Part shown: positions 1 to 10,949 of the stretch, in pieces
Layout of the letters: each line of letters begins with the position of its first letter
Numbering within the stretch: the stretch's first letter is position 1
Assembly (NCBI RefSeq): GCF_947507565.1
Contig: NC_089183.1
Coordinates: forward strand, 2,480,001 to 2,544,000
Reading direction: 5' to 3'
DNA length: 64,000 nt
Source: Oscarella lobularis
Lineage: Eukaryota > Porifera > Homoscleromorpha > Homosclerophorida > Oscarellidae
Made by a program: the position numbers and the translations under genes
The notes under the pieces: generated by a model
Told to the model about the DNA's origin: nothing
Database searches by the model: none
The model's input: the letters and a program-made list of their open reading frames with translations, nothing else

Positions 1-502
1 ATGGCTTGTTCAATTGGGCGTGGCCTTTGCTCTATAGTATCCACGGTGCCCACGTCTAAGACCGTAACTATTTCCGCTGTTTACAGTTTACAACCAAAGT
101 GACATCATTCTTTAGTTCTTTCAATGAGGATGTTTTGAATTCTTATCCTCTAAGTTGGGTTTGTTATTCGCGGCGATTACAAACGAAGTATATCGTTCTC
201 AACGATCTAGATAATCCTCACGATGCACGCGAACAGCAGCAACTTTGACGGATAAACGGCCTCCTTCATAGCTACAAATGAATGGTATGGTCGGGAACTA
301 TATAGCTCCGGGGAGTGGGAGTCTATAGTGTGGGTCGAAGCCGGCACATTGTGCGCCTATGTGGGCAGAACCCTCTGTGTGTCGTCGCGGTTTAGCTTTT
401 GAGATGACTCGACAAAACGTTTGGGGAAAAAGTTAGGGCGATGCTCCTCTATAAGAAGCAGCCGAGCAGAGCATATTGTAAGCTCAACAGCATTTGTTCG
501 AA
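1..502. other. No gene seen; possible upstream region of the 0.5 kb gene
   Basis: No convincing coding frame is visible. A TATATAG string at about 299-305 lies roughly 200 bases before the start codon at 503, which is farther than the TATA spacing seen elsewhere in the window, so its role is doubtful. Confidence 0.4.
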
Positions 503-1618
503 ATGAAAGCTCTGTTAATTCTCCTTGTAATCGGACTCGTCTGCTTGGTTCGTTCGGACGCCGAATTAGCGCCGAAAGATCTCGAGATGGTATTCTATAT
601 AACGACCTCCGCCATCTCAACTCGATCAATATACGTTTTTAGCTCTGCTGTCCGCCGCTACCAAAAGATGCAGAGGACGACATGAAACATCCTTTGGCTT
701 ATATCAAACATGACTCCAGCCTACTGTCATTGGCCTTGCCTGGGAACAACTCAGACGTAGACATTTTTCTAACAGAGGTCTACGGTGATAATAATTCTTT
801 GATCTGGTCCACGTTTCCCGGGCGAAAACGCTTAGGCGTTGACACAAACGGAAAATTGGAATTTGATTATGAGGTCGCTTCTCCTTCCTTCCCCATGCAG
901 TCGTTGAATTGTCGATTTCTTTTAGAAAAGAACCACTTTTAAACGTTTAAATCCGTGCAAGCGAAGAGCCATCAAGAGCCTTTACTACCCCTACCAGGTA
1001 TTATGCGCTACTCGCAACGAAGGTCGCAACGAAAGTCGCAACGAAAGTAACTTCCTTGTGTCGATGAGTGGAAGTAGCGTGGAGGGATTTCGCGTTGACG
1101 ATTGCAACGATAACACTCTGAGTGGTACACAGTTTTGCAAAAGCACGATCAGTAGCACTGCCCTTTGGAAGAATTACCTTTTCTATCAAATGAGCTATCG
1201 CGAGCATAAGTACTTGGCTTGGAAGAAGTGCCTTCCATATACTAGAAGTGGTAAGCAGTGCCCCAAGGAGACTGATGAGAAAACACCACTCCCGTCCGTT
1301 GGACCAGAGCGTTGCTCAATCACAGTGTGGCGGATAAAAAGTATTAATTTGAGTTATGACTTTTGCATGCGTGGGTTACCTATGATTTTTCCAAAAGGCA
1401 CGTGTTCTGCATCGCAAGAAAAAAAGGAAGAAATCTCTATGTATCTCTGTCGTGGGACCTCAAATTCAATTTGGGAAGTCGAAGAAGCTAAGTCAAAGTT
1501 TCGGCCAGTTCTGCAATGCAAAGAAGATACTGACACAACTGGTCAGGCGCGTAACCAGGGGGGGGCCTGGGGGGGCACGTGCCCCCCCGAAATTTTGCCA
1601 AAGCTAGGTAAAATTTGA
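503..1618 (+). CDS. Candidate secreted FGF-like (beta-trefoil) growth factor, spliced; exon 3 disrupted by a MITE
   Basis: Exon 1 (503-589) starts with an ATG and encodes a clear signal peptide (MKALLILLVIGLVCLVRS). A 52-base intron (590-641, gtattc...ttttag) joins it in frame to exon 2 (643-942). Exon 2 contains RKRLGVDTNGKLEF, which matches the FGF core 'YLAMxxxGxLY'. A third reading frame (about 1105-1543) contains a cysteine, then W-K-N-Y-L-F-Y and, twelve residues on, KYLAWKKCLPYTRSGKQ followed by TPLPS. This follows the FGF C-terminal order: Cys, Y-N-T-Y, W-Y-V-A-L-x-K-x-G, basic run, F-L-P. Three coding exons is also the usual FGF layout. The exon 2/3 junction could not be fixed: the best acceptor is after gtacacag at about 1131, and exon 2 otherwise reads to a stop at 940. 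Known FGFs act as secreted ligands of receptor tyrosine kinases; an RTK gene lies 2 kb downstream on the other strand. Divergent; it could be another beta-trefoil or an unrelated secreted protein. Confidence 0.4.
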
Positions 1619-1968
1619 CGGAGTATTCACCGAAGATGCGCACTATTTCGTCGATTTGCATAACGATAGCGTTTACTGTTCGACTCTGGCAGAATGCGAA
1701 CTGCTTGCTACTTCTCATGCTCGTTGAACCGAACTTAGACATAGATAAAGCTGTGAAAACGTTTATAGAAGTCGATTTTAGTAGAAAATTGAAATTTATG
1801 TAGACGTTTAAATTTTTAGCGAAACTTCTGTATAAGCGCCAGACATAGAAAAACATTATTCAGTAACGAAAAATTAAGATTGACCACGCCCACATTCAAA
1901 AAATTTTTCGCGCCTTCGGCGCGAAAAAATTGTGCCCCCCCGACCTCTGAAACCTGGTTACGCCGCTG
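1544..1968. mobile_element. Non-autonomous hAT-like MITE
   Basis: The element is about 425 bases long. It begins CAGGCGCGTAACCAGG and ends CCTGGTTACGCCGCTG, so its 16-base terminal inverted repeats match at all but two or three positions. It is flanked by the direct repeat AACTGGT (1537-1543 and 1969-1975); allowing one mismatch this extends to 8 bases, the length typical of hAT elements. G/C-runs follow each terminus, as in the common 'CAG-GCGTAACCAGG' hAT families of invertebrates. No transposase frame is present. Short reading frames inside it are not genes. Confidence 0.7.
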
Positions 1969-2111
1969 AACTGGTGACTTTTGTCAAAGCAAAGAAGGGG
2001 TAGGTGCGAAGCTGAAGCACCGCTTCACCACATCCTCTGCTACTTCAAGAAAGTTCAAATGCAAATGCGGCAACTTAAGCAGCGTCGTCCTTCGCTTAAG
2101 CAAAAATTGAA

Positions 2112-3573
2112 AGAGATTGCATGCGTGCAAATTAGCTGCGTGCAAAAACTAACCGTTCTTTTTTTCTGAACACATGACGCAAAGCACTGCTGTGATAACC
2201 TACCGTTCATGTACCTTTATGCCGTGATTATCTTGTGTCCCAGCCCTAAAAAGAAGTTGTTTCACTGCGATAGTCTTAGAGGAATCAGCTGTAGCGTTCC
2301 TTATAGGTGAGAAATGGTTCTCCGAATTACCCATCACCCAGGACTGACGCTGGTATAAGAAAAGAATCACTCAGACTAAAATTGCCGAAGACGAAGCACC
2401 TTACTCCTTGTTTCGAATGCGGCTGCATTGCTTTGACGCTGCCGTTCCACCGCTGGTAATTCGTCACGACGTAATTTCAATTTAATAAAGGCAAGCAATT
2501 GGCTTCTGAGACGGCTATGTTTAGAGGGGCTTGGATCAAGTTGCAAGTTTAGTGATCATGTTTTCAAATTTGAGCGGTGAATAGCCAATGCGAACAAAAG
2601 AAGGCTTTTACGTTTTTCTAAATGTTTTTCTTTGGACATTCGAAAAGAAAAATATGTGAACGGGAAATGTGGTCAAGTTCCATGCAGGTCTGAGTTTGTG
2701 CTCTTTCAAAGCAGTTTTAGTGGATTTTTGATTACCACTATTCGGGTTAACACTATTTGCAATCGGTGTGATGTCACCATAGATAATATAGAAGAATATT
2801 TTTATCTATGATGTCACTAGTCTATGATGTCACTACGGTGTTACACCAGGGACATTCACACGACTCGAAACCCGGATGTACAGCTCTGACATTCCTGGCG
2901 ATGACATGGTTTTTGCGTTCTAAACGACGAGGAAAAATCAATGTGATGTTCTGATTGCTGTAATTTGGAGCAGAGAATGGCTCTCTTTCGATTAGAGCCC
3001 TCGTTTAGCTTTATTTCACAACTGAAAAACTCTGTTCGACTGTCTGGTACTCGAAAAGGCGAAGATCGGGTCTATGCAGGAAAAATGTGCACGTGAGTGT
3101 CCCCTTTTCCATTTCGTAACCCCGGCCAGCGCACCTATCGCTAAGCCACGGATAGTACGTGATGCTAGTCACCCTACTACTTTCTAGTATCCGTGGCTAA
3201 GCTAACTCCCTCGTGCAATTACTCCAAGGTTAATCTTGGCTTGAAATAGCAGAAAGGCATGATGAGTGGGGAAATCCCATTGGTGGTTTATTTACCAGCA
3301 TATACAGTTAGAGACCACGTACGTGCGCAATGTTGGCGTACTCTCCGAGGTCTGACGATGGTCGTACAATAACATATAGTCATTTGCCCGTGCAGCTGAC
3401 CCTGTAGGCTGTAAGCAATTATTAAGAAAGCTTGCCTATGCAGCGCCAGTCTGTTTTAGTCACTTTTAGTGCGTAGTGAATTATGGAAATTTCGCTACAT
3501 CGCATTTACAAGCAAAATATTCGCGAACAGAGAACATGCACACCGCGACTTTTAGAGAATTTTCTCTCCAATG
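2112..3573. other. Intergenic, no gene seen
   Basis: No coding frame with recognisable domains or exon signals was found. It holds a direct repeat CTATGATGTCACTA (about 2806 and 2823) and an inverted repeat, listed separately. Confidence 0.4.
3139..3202. repeat. Inverted repeat (hairpin) of about 15 bp arms
   Basis: GCTAAGCCACGGATA is followed about 30 bases later by TATCCGTGGCTAAGC, its reverse complement with one mismatch. It could be a tiny MITE relic; no function can be assigned. Confidence 0.5.
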
Positions 3574-5761
3574 TTACTCGTCATAAGTTCGCAAATACTC
3601 GGACGTTATTTGAAAAAACGTTGGCCTTGTATCCGGAATCGAATTCCAACAGCGAACCATGACGTCATATCTAAGTCAGTTAAAAGATTCAATAATGTTT
3701 CGTGACCCGTTATCCTCGCGTACAATGTTTTAGAGCAGTTTCTCGGTTGACTCAATCGATAGCCCGATTTTCCGGTGAGCAAATGGAACAACTTTTCGAC
3801 GGGTATTCCCGGATAGGGAGTTCCACCCATAGTCGCTATTTCCCAAAGAACGATTCCGTAAGACCAGCTGGAGATATAGAGGGCTCACACTCCCTTATAA
3901 GGCGTCGCAAATTTTTTTCGCTACTTACACGTCGCTATATTCGCTATACGTTTGATATAGAAGCACTTCCGGCGCACACCATCGAAACGGAATGACCCCG
4001 CCCTATAGGAAATGGTTGATCTTTTTAGCTAGGAGATTTGTTATCCGCATCGACGTACACGCGACGTTTTTCGGTAGTAGGCAGCCGATTGGAGATCCTT
4101 AGCGAGTCCGAAGTCGGATATCTTTAATCGTTGTCCCGCGCAGACGAGAACGTTTCTCGCTGCGAGATCGCGATGAACGCACTATACATAGACGGATTCC
4201 TTCCGAATTGATTCAAAAATCCAGTTTATTTTTTCTTACTCCTTTGGAGACGACGAAGTTCATTCCTTCGGCGATTTGCTGCCCAAACGCGAATTGCTTG
4301 GCATCGTCGAGTCCGTCGCTTCGTAATTTGCGTAGATAACGATGTAGGTCTCCGAGATCGGCGTATTCCATTACAATTTTACTCACGCCTGAATCTCTCA
4401 GTTTACTAAATCGTGTCCCCCCCCCCCCCCCCCCCCCCCCCCACGGCGTTATTTTCGCCTGGTCTTACATTGTTTCTCTATGCAATAACCGTAGACAAGA
4501 ATGACGTTTTCGTGCCGACCCAAATTGACAATAATTTCGGCTTCCTTTTGAAGCTCCTCTGCGTTGAGTTCCTCTCGCTCTAGACACGGTTAATTATATA
4601 TATATATATATATATACATGCACTGTACTTGATTTTTGCGTTTACCTGTGAGCATTTTTATTGCTATTTGCTGATAGTAAGCGTCTCCTTGTTTAGTCGT
4701 AGTTCGTAGTGTTCCCTGAGCTACTGTTCCAAAATGCCCTTTCCCTGAGATAGGACAGTTTTGCAAATTTAATTCAAAGTGATTGCCAGTGCGTTTACCT
4801 AGCGATTTTCCCACTGAGAGACAGCTATTTGGAATGATATTGTTTCCACTCCAAATTTTCTCCTCTTTGACGTCGAGAGAATAAGTTAAGTTGTCCGTGC
4901 TTTCGTTTGAGATATAATCGTCGGATCGTCGCTTCCGTTTTCGTATAAGCGCTACTATAACGGCAATTCCAACACCAATGAGAAGCGAAGCAGTAGCGGA
5001 AACGGCGGCAGAAATTGTCGCAGACTGACGTGAAGCAGCGTTACGCCTCTCTTGTTGTGATGTTGGAAAGGTACGGTTTGTATAGGCGGCAGTATGGCTG
5101 TATATCTCGGTAGTCGTATTGTTAGGCCTCTTTTGTAGATGATTCGTAGGGGTAACACTGTACATATCGGCAGTCGTAGAGATGTGCCTCTCTTGTTGTG
5201 ACGTCGCTGTCGGTGTCTTCATTGTCGTTGTCACGGTGGAGCTAATAGTAGTTTTCGTATCATCAATTTTGATGATCACCTTGCAACAAGTTTGAGAATT
5301 TTGGCGGAAGGTATCGTCTTTGAGACGGCAAAAGAATTTGCCTCGAGACGCGTTGACTGAAGCGCTCTTGATTGTCAAGATACGCTTTAATGTTGATTTG
5401 CGTTCATCTTGGTAGCTTTGGCTATTTGCTTTCGTTATCCATTTAACTTCGCGAGAGTGGCCTGCTGCGAAACTTTTCTTCGTACAGCTAACTTTTACAA
5501 CGTCTTCTCTCGTTACGGAAATGATCTCGTTTTTGATGTTCTTTCCATCGCGCCAGCACTCACAGTCTATCAGAGATTGTTGAGTTAGAAGAATTTTCTT
5601 TTCATAGTATAGTTGCCAGTTTACCATCACTAGTTTGTACAGGACTAGAGCCCAATGATAGGAGAAGATAGCCTACAAGGAATTGTACCGCATGCACGTA
5701 TATTCAGGAGGCCGATTTCTATAGTCAAACCTATGCCCAATATTCGAGCGGAGAAGTTCAT
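3574..5761 (-). CDS. Receptor tyrosine kinase with one Ig-like domain, nine exons
   Basis: Exons on the minus strand: 5731-5761, 5625-5672, 4646-5566, 4469-4579, 4240-4388, 4059-4181, 3929-4002, 3724-3867 and 3574-3670. All introns are GT-AG and all phases agree. The first two exons give a signal peptide ([11 protein letters not shown], then YLLLSLGSS). Exon 3 encodes an Ig-like domain (VKVSC ... GKFFC), a Thr/Ser-rich stalk, a membrane segment ([16 protein letters not shown]) followed by RKRKRR, the juxtamembrane part and the N-lobe (glycine loop GKGHFGTV, lysine in AIKML). Later exons supply the helix-C glutamate, hinge ([10 protein letters not shown]), catalytic loop [11 protein letters not shown], the APE motif (WCAPE), [20 protein letters not shown] and the terminal [21 protein letters not shown] is the signature of receptor-type tyrosine kinases, so the enzyme should be active. 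The protein ends 11 residues after RPTF and so has almost no C-tail. The ligand is unknown; an FGF-like candidate lies about 2 kb away. Confidence 0.92.
4417..4442. repeat. Poly-C run of 26 bases
   Basis: An uninterrupted C run inside an intron of the RTK gene (poly-G in the gene's sense). Its length is likely to vary or be misassembled. Confidence 0.9.
4593..4616. repeat. (TA)n microsatellite
   Basis: A TA dinucleotide run of about 24 bases in the RTK intron between exons 3 and 4. Confidence 0.9.
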
Positions 5762-6852
5762 TGTTGTCTGACTCACTCGTGACCGACAAGTTTTTCCTCG
5801 TACGTGCGTAAAGGGACGTATACCTGGTGCCAGGTGGGGGAGCTTTATCTTGGAAAGGGGTCTGGGAGCACTCGAAAAAATTTGCTGCCGCTATCGACTA
5901 ATGAGCGGGAGAGACGTCTGTATCTCCGCCTGCCAAATCGATCCTGGGTCCTTTGGCGGCTGCAACTCTTCAGAACGAGTCGAAGCCCATCCGACACGCC
6001 CCTTGTTTACCCGCGGTCACGTGGTAAAACATGTGACGTCGCGTGCTTCCAGATCCTTCTCGTTTCCCATAGGGCGGGAAAACGGGAGAAGGGTCTGAGA
6101 AGCTTTTTCAAAATCTTTTTGGCGGTTTTCAATAGGCTTATTTGGATTTACGACCTAAAATGCTCGTGTTTGCCTGCAAGACTGGATACCTGTCTTAGAG
6201 GCATTTATTTCATTATTGAATTCCACTACATCTTAGTGACTGTATGTGCATTAGACTATATCTGATCAAGGTGTTACTTTTAGCAGTAGAGTTTCTGTTT
6301 ATTTACTGTAGTTCTGTTTCATCACGATATTACTTGGCAGCTAGAACCTACCACGTCTAGGTCGCAGGCTCTCTCCGTCGACGTCCAGATCCACTCGAAC
6401 AAAGCCGTCCGGCACCGCGGCATCCATCGTTCACTGTATCACTATGATAGCACTATCACTGTCACGTAGTGATACGTTTGGTGACATCCAAAGCGGCTGA
6501 GGTATCGTGCAATACATGAGCATGAGGCCCACGCTGAAGTCGACGGGATCTCATAGCTATCCCGGATAGGGTACTCTCACCTTTTACCAAAACACAGCGC
6601 TTTCTTGTCCTCCGTGGAATCTATAGCCGTAATGGAGATCCTATTTGAAGTGAAAGAGCTTTGGACGAAGTTTCAACGCGTTGAATTCAAGCGCAAGTGT
6701 GAATTCGGCGTAATGCGATTTACAATTTACTTTGAAGCCTCCCAACCCCCAACCCGCTCTGCAAAAATCGTACACTCGATAAAATATTTGTCACAAAGAC
6801 AAAAGAAACAGACAGGAACGAAAACGGCACAGAAAATTCGTGTCCCTTTTTC
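5762..6852. other. Intergenic, no gene seen
   Basis: Open frames of up to about 150 codons exist near 5804-6265, but they show no domain, signal peptide or consistent splice signals. A 9-bp inverted repeat GTATCACTA/TAGTGATAC lies at about 6436-6475. Confidence 0.35.
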
Positions 6853-7167
6853 TCAATTCAATCTAGCTCCCATGGCGATCAAACTGATCTGAGCGGGGTC
6901 TACACGATCGTTTGAGCTAGTGTTTGTGACAACGTAATCGAAATCAGATTCGCCGCGTCTATTAAGGGCTACGGTTAACCCTTCTCCAAAGACTGTCATG
7001 CAAATGCTCGGAGATGCCATAAAATCGTTATCTGGATATAGAGTGACCGCGTAGTGGCCTTCTGATATGCGCTTTGCTTTAACTCTTCCTCCAAACTGGG
7101 TAGGAACGTTCAATTGGCCTTCGGAAAAAGTAATGTTTGCTCCAACGCTCTGCATTTGACCGGCCAT
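6853..7167 (-). CDS. Small intronless protein, paralogue of the 11.5 kb gene
   Basis: An ATG-initiated frame of 104 codons with no signal peptide or membrane segment. It aligns over its whole length with the gene at 11540-11839. Shared features are a start about 20 residues before T-Q-F-G-G-x-(V/I), then G-x-Y-x-(V/I)-T-L, a (S/A)-I-(C/A)-(M/L)-T block, V-A-L, and an end with (S/T)-x-I-A-M. The alternating hydrophobic pattern with G-x-Y-x-V predicts an all-beta protein; similar spacing occurs in beta-sandwich proteins of bacterial and phage tail type, but no family can be named. The upstream TATA box supports this start and an intronless transcript. Confidence 0.75.
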   Translation of the reverse strand: MAGQMQSVGANITFSEGQLNVPTQFGGRVKAKRISEGHYAVTLYPDNDFMASPSICMTVFGEGLTVALNRRGESDFDYVVTNTSSNDRVDPAQISLIAMGARLN

Positions 7168-7217
7168 ATCTTCTATCCAGGTGAATCAAGTGGACGGTGT
7201 GTTAACTGTGAGCTAAA

Positions 7218-7226
7218 CTTTATATA
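7218..7226 (-). promoter_or_regulatory. TATA box (TATATAAAG) of the 6.9 kb gene
   Basis: Read on the minus strand as TATATAAAG, 51 bases upstream of the ATG at 7167. The paralogue at 11.5 kb has the same string at the same spacing. Confidence 0.7.
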
Positions 7227-7380
7227 GATTTTGCGGCCGGATGCTGTGGGTGAATGTTTAGAATGCCAAAGTGACGACGTCGTTACGTCGTTTCCAGAAA
7301 GAGGTATTACGAGCACTAATTTCTGGAAAGAAGCTAAGATAGAAAGACGAAACAAAGCTCTTCCTCCCATTGCAGGGAAT

Positions 7381-7401
7381 CCCCCCCCCCCCCCCCCCCC
7401 C
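7381..7401. repeat. Poly-C run of 21 bases
   Basis: A homopolymer upstream of the small gene at 6.9 kb. It creates long glycine or proline open frames on both strands that are not genes. The rest of 7227-7824 shows no coding signal. Confidence 0.9.
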
Positions 7402-7824
7402 TCCAACTCCCTCGCTACTTAGCTTCCAGCCTTTTCTATTTGCGGTCCTATTTGCTAATACGCTTAGAACAGGCATACAGAGGTGAACTTCTTTATAAAT
7501 ATTTCTCGTTATAATAAGTGTATAGGCCACGAAAGATGCGAACAGGAGTAAAGCTAGCAAGTTAATTAAGGGCGGCTTTACGTCTCGATCGTAGGAAGTG
7601 TACGTTCATTCTTCTCGATCCCACGCATGTAGGGTACCTCCCACTCAATTTTCTTTCCTTTCTTCCTTCCCTCTCCTTTCTCCTCCAGAATGATCGAGCC
7701 ACTGTCATAAAAGTGACCTTCTAAGCGTGTTCCCCGCTGCATTTGCAAGTGATAGCGCGGCGTTGGCGAGGCATTCGTTTATCTCGCACATTCCATATCG
7801 ATCTTAGCATTCGTATACCCACGC

Positions 7825-9201
7825 ATTCATAGATCGAACACGTGGCGGTGCACGTGGCCAGAGATTCGCGAGTCGTCTTGCTTTAGCATGGCCGTTCGAA
7901 TTTCGTCAAAGCCAACGGTCTGATGTTCCAGAGTTGATATATCGATATAAGTCGGGGCGGGGGCTTCTTTGACGTTCATACGGAACGGAGATGAGCTCAG
8001 GGTTCAAACGATATCAGAGACTCCAGCCTAAGAAGAGAGAACAAAATTCAAAGACAACATACATATAAGATTAGTCCTATAAATAGTTTCTTCAACGTGG
8101 TTACTTACTGTTGACAGATTCGTTTCGACTACGCTGTGCGTAGTATCCATAGTCTTGCTCAGCAATCTTGCACAGTAGAGTCTCCCCAGAAGATTGAATA
8201 CCATCTTTGCAGGAAATAAAAAAAATTATTATTAGTCATATCTTTTGTCGTGATCCCTCACCGCCCATTGATTCCGTAAGTAAGAATGATGACTTTGAAA
8301 CCGAGCGCTTGATTCTTTTCGCGAATCGTCTGCATAATCTCCGTGTTCAAACCCAGGGAAATTGCTGGGCCTCCATCTGTCAGAAACAGCATCACTTTGT
8401 CTGTAGCCATCAATATAAATATTTATAAAACTTCAAAAGTAATCTTACGCGCGAAATTCGAGGAACTTCCTCGACCCGTCGACGTCATCAAACCATGCAC
8501 TCTCGTCGATCGCAAGGACGACGTCTTTTGGGGCTCAGGCATGGCCGCCGAAACGTACAAGGGCCTCCCTGGCGAAAAGAAAAGACGTCAAACATTTAGT
8601 TAATCAGATTAATTGATTCTTACAACTAAATCTTGGATCATATGATCCACAGTCTTGCGCTTTGAATGCTGGATGGATTGCATTGCCCATTGAGTCAGAG
8701 GTCGACCTAAGGCAGACGAACGTAGACGTAGGATCATCCTATCTCCTAAAACGCTAGAAATAATGTCCAGACAATACTAGCAGTGTTTAGGCTTTGTGAA
8801 AAATTATGACGTCATATTTCTGACTACATGACCACTCTAGCGTCTATTACATCAATTTTAATACTAAAACAAATCTGGAGAAGGTGAATAAATTAACTAA
8901 CGCGTTCAATTGGGCGAACAAATGAGATGAGATTCGAATTGACGGAAGTTACCTCGTCCAAAGCGTTATTCGTCCCGAGACTCAGCATACGCTCCGCTTT
9001 GTACTTCAAACCCACCGCGATGTCCTTTCGACTCTGATATTTCTGGTTGAGAGCGCCTGAAAGCTGAGCAAACCACTAAAAGTGTAGCTTGCGCGTCGAC
9101 TGCTGCGCTTCGGTAGCTCAGTCCGTCATATTTGGACTAGAGAACACCGCGGACGACGAGAAGTCGCATACCTTCTGCGGATTTTCCTGGAGAACGGATA
9201 T
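7825..9201 (-). pseudogene. VWA/alpha2-delta-like (VWA and Cache type) gene, eroded or only partly recoverable
   Basis: Several exons with good splice sites can be read in order on the minus strand: 9172-9201 (VLQENPQK), 8953-9056 (ends MLSLGTNNALDE), a stretch near 8620-8760, one ending at 8449 with PKDVVLAIDESAW, 8262-8400 (KVMLFLTDGGPA ... FKVIILTYGING), 8109-8204 (GETLLCKIAEQDYGYYAQ), and a last frame at about 7860-7990. PKDVVLAID, then LFLTDG, then the I-L-T-Y-G strand is the order of a von Willebrand A domain in calcium-channel alpha2-delta-like proteins. Two things argue against an intact gene. The metal-site motif D-x-S-x-S reads D-E-S-A-W. The frame just before PKDVV (RPLYVSAAMPEP) is out of phase with it by one indel. 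The middle of the VWA domain and any Cache domain were not found. An intact but rapidly evolved gene with missed exons remains possible. Confidence 0.5.
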
Positions 9202-10244
9202 CTAAACATCGTTTTTTTTCTGTCTGCGCATGCTCGTGACAGTCCCTTCGAATGCGTTCACGGATTCTCGGCGCTTTGGCGACTTCTCCTCACTACGAAA
9301 TTGTCGAAGAATGCAAGCTGAGAAAGGAGCAAGGCCCATTCTAAAGTACCACCATCTTTTTTGAAGAATGCTACGTTCCTCTTTGGGGACCCTTGCCAAC
9401 AAAGCGTATCTAGCTGTTGGTTTATTCGATTATGGGGTCCTCATGCTCGCGACTCTCCCGCACTACGTTCGTCCCTCGCACAGTCGCACTGGGCCTATTT
9501 TCTTTTTTCTTTTTCTAGAAACCTCTAGATCGAAACGAAGCAGCGCTTTGTCTTATACTAATCACGCCTTCTAGTATGGCGCAACGTGTGTGAATAGCAA
9601 AGGTGGAATGTAGACGGTTCTCTATGAAAGCAGAACGCTTTGGCTACAGCCTATATATAAGCTCTCGATCTCCCTCCCCCCTCGATCCCACTCTCTCTCT
9701 CCCTCCCTCTCCAACACCAGCCTGCAGCCACTAGTCACTCAGAGCATTTAACTATGCATCCAGCATAGGTTTGATTAGGCATAATACGAGTCAGTGGATT
9801 ACAGGTTATTGAGGATTGAGGCGCGTGTACGTGCGCAGTTGCCTCAGCCCTGATCCATCAATTTCTGTCTAATGACACGTCAACTTTCATGCACCAATTA
9901 ACATAACAGTCAATGTAAAATGGCGGCGACACCTAAGCTTAATTAAACCCACTATTATTAATAATAATAATAACACAAGGAAAGGACAGAAGAAACAAAT
10001 TTTATAAAAGGCTTCTGTAATGACCTTCAAAAATCTTTTCTCTTGGCGCGCGCGGAATAGCAAAATGCGTCCGCCTTCTGCTCGAAACTTGTCCGCATAC
10101 ATGTGCTTGCAGTAATGAGATCTGCCAACGCCATTGACAGTCATGTTGTCTACGGTAGTAGGTCTGATATACTGGTGCAGGAACTTGTAAGCAACAATGG
10201 TAAGTGCCTCGGAATTTCCAGCCACTTTTTTTCCTTGAATTCTG
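9202..10244. other. Intergenic; pyrimidine tract and a plus-strand TATA-like string
   Basis: CTATATATAAGC near 9648 followed by a CT-rich tract (9668-9714) resembles a core promoter pointing right, but no reading frame downstream of it could be supported. Confidence 0.3.
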
Positions 10245-10700
10245 ATCAAAAGCCTAACTCGGTTCTATAGCCCAAATCGCTTTTTTCAAGACGTTGCAAC
10301 TGGCTTCCTGTGATGCCCTCGTCTCTGAACATCTCCGCCTCGTCAACGAATCCAGCATTGGCGACGAAAGAAGCTACGTCGTCAGCTCCCATGTTGCTCA
10401 AATCAACTGAGAAACAGCGTTAGCTTATACAAGAAACGACACTCTATCAAGGAAGTGGACCGTTACTTAGCTGCTGGTCTTCTTTCCGCTAAACACCAAT
10501 TTTCTAGTAAGCGAAAGTTGACAGGTACATATGGCATACCGTTTCGTACTTTGTTGCCTTGACTAAGTTCTACAATATCCCATTTCCTTGTTTCGAGTTT
10601 AACTTCTTCCTTGGATGATTTCAGAAAGTTGGATCTGCTTGTTAGAGTAGTACGGTACTTTGACCTGTAGGCATTAATCTCTTCGCGAGTCAAGTGTCCG
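10245..10700 (-). CDS. SAM-domain protein, 3' exons
   Basis: The last exon, 10245-10406, reads GADDVASFVANAGF, then EMFRDEGITGSQLQRL and EKSDLGYRTELG before a stop. This follows the SAM-domain pattern (W/V-x-x-D-V-x-x-(W/F)-(L/V) ... F-x-x-x-x-I-x-G-x-x-L-x-x-L-x-x-x-D-L). The preceding exon ends at 10540 with the donor G|GTATGC and joins in phase across AAC-G|TT. It encodes a lysine-rich stretch (SKEEVKLETRKWDIVELSQG). A further upstream exon between 10767 and 10949 is likely, but its junction is unclear. SAM domains mediate protein-protein binding; the rest of the protein is not recognised. Confidence 0.5.
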
Positions 10701-10949
10701 TCAATGTAAGTTTTGATTACTTATTTCCTAAAATGTATTGTCTATTACAAATGCACTACACATTGTTTACAAATCCAACGTGACATCTAGAAACGTACGT
10801 GCCGGCGGATTTTGCTTTGCGTCCTTTCTTTCACAAATCTTCTCAAATAATAAACAATTTCTGCCACCTAAATACAATCTGAGCTTGGATGGAAAGTATG
10901 ACTCCGGGCAACAGAGAAGCCGTATGCAAGAACGTAAAACAAACTGCAA

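Noticed and set aside
1488-1856. Open frames inside the MITE, including a proline/glycine-rich peptide
   Set aside because: They are translations of the element's G/C runs and terminal repeats; there is no transposase similarity.
5804-6265. 153-codon plus-strand frame
   Set aside because: No in-frame ATG context, domain or splice support; composition like the surrounding intergenic DNA.
7173-7560. Long glycine-rich frames near 7.4 kb
   Set aside because: They are produced by the poly-C run and lack other coding evidence.
9105-9180. tRNA-like 'cggtagctcagtc' string
   Set aside because: No acceptor stem, anticodon arm or T-loop (GGTTCRA) follows at the proper distance.
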